A DNA stretch of 47,698 bases from a virus: the IMG/VR virus record IMGVR_UViG_3300036832_000055, positions 1-47,698 of that record. One strand, given 5' to 3'. Positions 44,950 to 47,698 of this stretch are shown here, one piece after another; the stretch's first letter is position 1; each line of letters starts with the position of its first letter. Position numbers and translations under genes: made by a program. The notes beneath the pieces were generated by a model. That model made no database searches, was not told the DNA's origin, and worked only from the letters and a program-made list of their open reading frames with translations.

Positions 44950-47340
44950 ATGGCGACCGAAATCGACCGTCTGATCCTCAAGCTCGATGCCGATATCACC
45001 CGGATGGAGGACAAACTTAACAAGGCGATCCGCGCGAACTACGCAGCCGCGAAAAAGATCGAGGAAAGCTGGAAGGGAAAGGGTTTCGCCGACGCCGCGA
45101 AAAGCGGGTTCGAGAGCCTCGCCGATAGCGCAGGCGAGGCCGCGAAATCGATCCCCGGTCTCGGCGCTGCGCTCGGCTCGCTCGGTCCTGCCGGTCTCGC
45201 GGCGGCGGCGGGGATCGGCCTCGTCATCGAGGCGCTTAATAAGGCGAAAGAGGCGACCGAGTTCGGCGCGGAGATCAGTAAGACCGCCGACCGGCTGCAC
45301 ATCACGACGGACGCGCTTCAGGAATATCAATTCGCGCTCCGCGCTTCCGGCGGCGATCAGACCCGCGTCACCGAAGCCATCCAGACCTTCTCTGAAATGC
45401 TCGGTAAGGCCGAAGCCGGGATGCCTCGCGCGCTCCGCGCCTTCCGCGAGCTATTCGGAACCGGGTTCACGCCGCAGGACGTCACGAATATGGGCGGCGT
45501 CGAGAAGGCGATAACGAAAATTCAAGGCGCGATCCAAGGTCTGAACACGGAGCAAAAGGAAGGCATCCTCTCGCAGTTCGGCCTGACCGGCATGAAGGAA
45601 ATGATGGAGAAGCCGGTCGCGGATATCCAAAAATTTAAGGACGAGGCTCACGACGCCGGAAACGTCATGGACGCGGGCGTCCTGAAAAGCTCCCGGGAGA
45701 TCAACGAAGAACTAGAAACCGCCTTCAAGAAAATCGACGTCGATTGGAAAACGGCGCTGATCGAACTCGCGCCGCTCCTGAAGATCATCGTCGATAAGTT
45801 CGCGGAAATTACCGAGAAGGCGGCGAAGTTTTTCGATCAGTTCCAAGAGCTTCAAAAGCAGCAGGACGAGACGCTGGAGAAGCGCCGCGAGTTCCTCGTT
45901 CAGCGCACAACTTCCGCCGATCCGCTGCTCGATATCCTCCCGGCGAACAAGGGTCCGGGCTCCCGTCGCGAAGAAATGAAGCGCGAGCTTCAGGACGTTA
46001 CCGACGAGCAGGCGTCGCGGTGGTGGACGCCGGATAAGGACAAGCCGCCTCCGGCGACGCCTCCGGCGACGCGGTCGCTTTATGACGTCACGCCTCCGAA
46101 GAAAGTCTCCGACGAGACGGTCGCCTTCGATAAGACGGCGTTCGACGCCTATCAGTCGAGCCTGAAGGAATTGACGTCCGCGCAGCAGGCGCTCGCGACG
46201 ACGCTCGGCCAGCGCGCGACGTTCGAGAAGCAGGCGGTCGATCAGGAGCTTACGAAAAAGCTCGGAGACCTCGACGCCGAGGAAGCGAAGATTCGGAAAG
46301 CGATCCTCGACGGGAAGGTCGACGCGCACTCAAAGGAACAGCTAGCGGAGCTAGAACACGCGAAGACCCTCGCGACGCAGGCGGCGGTCGATAAGAAAAT
46401 CCTGATCGACAGGCAGACCTATAGCGCCGAGGTCGCGGACGAGGTCAGAGGCTTCGACGAGCGCGGTCAGATGCAGGCCGAGCTTCTGAAGGCGCAAGGC
46501 GACCACCTCTCCGCGACGGCGGCGCTTGCGACGACGGCGAAGGAACGGAACGCGCTAGAGCGTCAGGCGCTCGCGGATCAGCAAGCCGCCGACCGGTTGC
46601 TCGCCGATAACAAGATCGCGATGGCGGAAGTTCTGCTTGAGGCCGCGAAACGGGTCAGCAGCGATCAGGCGAACGATCCGGCGGTCGCGGAGGCGCAACG
46701 CACGCTAGATGCGGCGCGTCAGGCGCGCTCGATCCTGACCGGTAAGCAGGCGGACGATACGGCGAAGCAAACCGTCGCGCAGGAGGGTCCGGTCGCGGCT
46801 TACGAGCGATCAATCCAAGACCTGAACACGACGATGGCGCAGGCCGGGGTCGACGCGGCGAAGGCGCTCTCGTCCGGCCTCGCGGACGCAATCGTCAACG
46901 CGAAGTCGCTCGGCGACGTCGCCTCCAGCGTCTTCAAGCAACTGATCCAGCAGATATTGCAGGCCGAGCTTGAGAAGAACGTCACAGGTCCGATCCTCGC
47001 GCTGATGGGTCTCCCCGGTCACGCCGCCGGGACGCTCTCGTCGGCGTCCGGCCTCGCTCTCGTCGGCGAGAACGGACCGGAGTTCGTCAATCTTCCCGGC
47101 GGCTCTCAGGTCATCCCGAACTCCGCGCTCCGGGACGTCGGGATGGGCGGTCAAGGGATCGGCGGTCAGACAATCGTCTTCGACAATCGGGGCGCGATCA
47201 TCTGGGAACAGGCGGTTCGTTCGATGATGTCTTACGCCGACCGGAGCGCCTCGGTCGCCGGGGTTGGCGCGGTTCAGACAAGCCGACGCGGCGTCCCGAT
47301 GGAACTCGCGCGGTCGAGCGCGAGGACCCTCGGACGATGA
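44950..47340 (+). CDS. Tape measure protein
   Basis: 796 residues starting 5 bp after the chaperone extension. A helical N-terminus (ILKLDADITRMEDKLNKAIR) leads to a Gly/Ala-rich hydrophobic segment (IPGLGAALGSLGPAGLAAAA, about residues 68-87). Very long coiled coils with many Lys/Glu/Gln follow, and a C-terminal Gly-rich region (GLALVGENGPEFVNLPGGSQ). The GENGPE motif is typical of tape measures. At about 1.5 angstroms per residue the tail would be roughly 120 nm. The stop overlaps the next ATG. Confidence 0.93.
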   Translation: MATEIDRLILKLDADITRMEDKLNKAIRANYAAAKKIEESWKGKGFADAAKSGFESLADSAGEAAKSIPGLGAALGSLGPAGLAAAAGIGLVIEALNKAKEATEFGAEISKTADRLHITTDALQEYQFALRASGGDQTRVTEAIQTFSEMLGKAEAGMPRALRAFRELFGTGFTPQDVTNMGGVEKAITKIQGAIQGLNTEQKEGILSQFGLTGMKEMMEKPVADIQKFKDEAHDAGNVMDAGVLKSSREINEELETAFKKIDVDWKTALIELAPLLKIIVDKFAEITEKAAKFFDQFQELQKQQDETLEKRREFLVQRTTSADPLLDILPANKGPGSRREEMKRELQDVTDEQASRWWTPDKDKPPPATPPATRSLYDVTPPKKVSDETVAFDKTAFDAYQSSLKELTSAQQALATTLGQRATFEKQAVDQELTKKLGDLDAEEAKIRKAILDGKVDAHSKEQLAELEHAKTLATQAAVDKKILIDRQTYSAEVADEVRGFDERGQMQAELLKAQGDHLSATAALATTAKERNALERQALADQQAADRLLADNKIAMAEVLLEAAKRVSSDQANDPAVAEAQRTLDAARQARSILTGKQADDTAKQTVAQEGPVAAYERSIQDLNTTMAQAGVDAAKALSSGLADAIVNAKSLGDVASSVFKQLIQQILQAELEKNVTGPILALMGLPGHAAGTLSSASGLALVGENGPEFVNLPGGSQVIPNSALRDVGMGGQGIGGQTIVFDNRGAIIWEQAVRSMMSYADRSASVAGVGAVQTSRRGVPMELARSSARTLGR

Positions 47341-47698
47341 TCCTTCTCCCGGTCCTTCCGCGCGGGTCTATCGTCAAGCCGCGCCTCGTCCGCTACGGCG
47401 GCGACCTGACCTCGGTCCTCGGCGGACCGACGCAGCGGATCACGCGTCCGGGGACGCGCTACGCGGTCGATATCACGCTCCCGACGCTTGATCCGGACTG
47501 CGCCGCGCTCTGGCTCGCCGCGCCGCTAGAGGCTGACGCCGAAGGCGATACGGTCGGCCTTGTGATGCCGCAGACGGTCGAGGCGGCGAAGACAATGACC
47601 GGCGTCGTCGGCGGCGGGACCGCCGGGACGAGTGCGATCAATCTTCAGGGAACGCATCCGCCGCAAGGCGCGTGGCTCTCGTTCGCGCTCGGCGGTCG
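47337..47698 (+). CDS. Tail protein downstream of tape measure, 5' part (continues at base 293)
   Basis: Begins at ATG 47337, overlapping the tape measure stop: MILLPVLPRGSIVKPRLVRY. It runs off the window end; bases 47407-47698 duplicate 1-292, so the gene resumes at base 293 and ends at 491. The complete product has about 186 residues. It differs from the left copy by one amino acid (Ala against Thr). Role inferred as a minor tail protein from position. Confidence 0.75.
   Translation, partial: MILLPVLPRGSIVKPRLVRYGGDLTSVLGGPTQRITRPGTRYAVDITLPTLDPDCAALWLAAPLEADAEGDTVGLVMPQTVEAAKTMTGVVGGGTAGTSAINLQGTHPPQGAWLSFALGG
47407..47698. repeat. Terminal overlap, right copy (matches 1-292)
   Basis: Right-hand copy of the 292-bp overlap, ten mismatches to the left copy. 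See the left copy for positions. It marks the circular junction. Confidence 0.93.

Overview
The window is essentially one complete temperate siphophage (HK97-type) genome. Bases 47407-47698 repeat bases 1-292 with ten mismatches, so the sequence closes into a circle of about 47.4 kb. The gene crossing the junction is split between the two ends. The ends disagree almost only at synonymous positions, which points to a metagenomic or population consensus rather than a clonal isolate. An alphaproteobacterial host is suggested by the high GC, an orphan GcrA C-terminal domain, a gene-transfer-agent-type tail chaperone pair, a fused prohead protease-capsid protein, and scarcity of GANTC sites where I counted them.

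Layout. 1-9.5 kb (+): tail tip, central tail hub, a collagen-like/S74 tail fibre, a beta-helix protein and two small membrane proteins. 9.6-15.2 kb (-): a tightly overlapping operon of small, mostly unrecognised accessory genes. 15.2-17.6 kb: integrase, two MerR-like helix-turn-helix genes and an integration/control region with palindromes. 17.6-20.5 kb (-): recombination genes (NinB, YqaJ exonuclease, ERF annealing protein). 20.6-28 kb (+): small DNA-binding protein, RuvC-like resolvase, primase/helicase, an iteron-like cluster, GcrA-like and other regulators, then small accessory genes. 28-30.1 kb: mixed-strand genes including a PD-(D/E)XK nuclease. 30.2-47.7 kb (+): HNH/P-loop fusion, ParB-like protein, a three-gene DNA-modification cassette, terminase, head, neck and tail genes up to the tape measure.

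The most interesting region is 31.6-34.4 kb. Three coupled genes encode a C5-cytosine methyltransferase, an asparagine-synthetase-type amide ligase without a glutaminase domain, and a CmoA-like carboxy-SAM synthase. The methyltransferase has Arg in place of the conserved motif X Asn (GRAVPP instead of GNAVPP). Arg or Lys at that position is, as I recall the literature, what lets an engineered enzyme use carboxy-SAM. I infer a pathway that makes 5-carboxymethylcytosine in phage DNA and then amidates it. It lies directly upstream of the terminase genes.

Other points: no ordinary start codon for the large terminase near its conserved core, a likely -1 frameshift in the tail chaperone, a protease-capsid fusion with an internal ribosome binding site, a recurring operator GCGAA-NN-TTCGC, and a cluster of TCATAAGAAA repeats beside the replication helicase. 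I see no canonical endolysin and no classical CI repressor.
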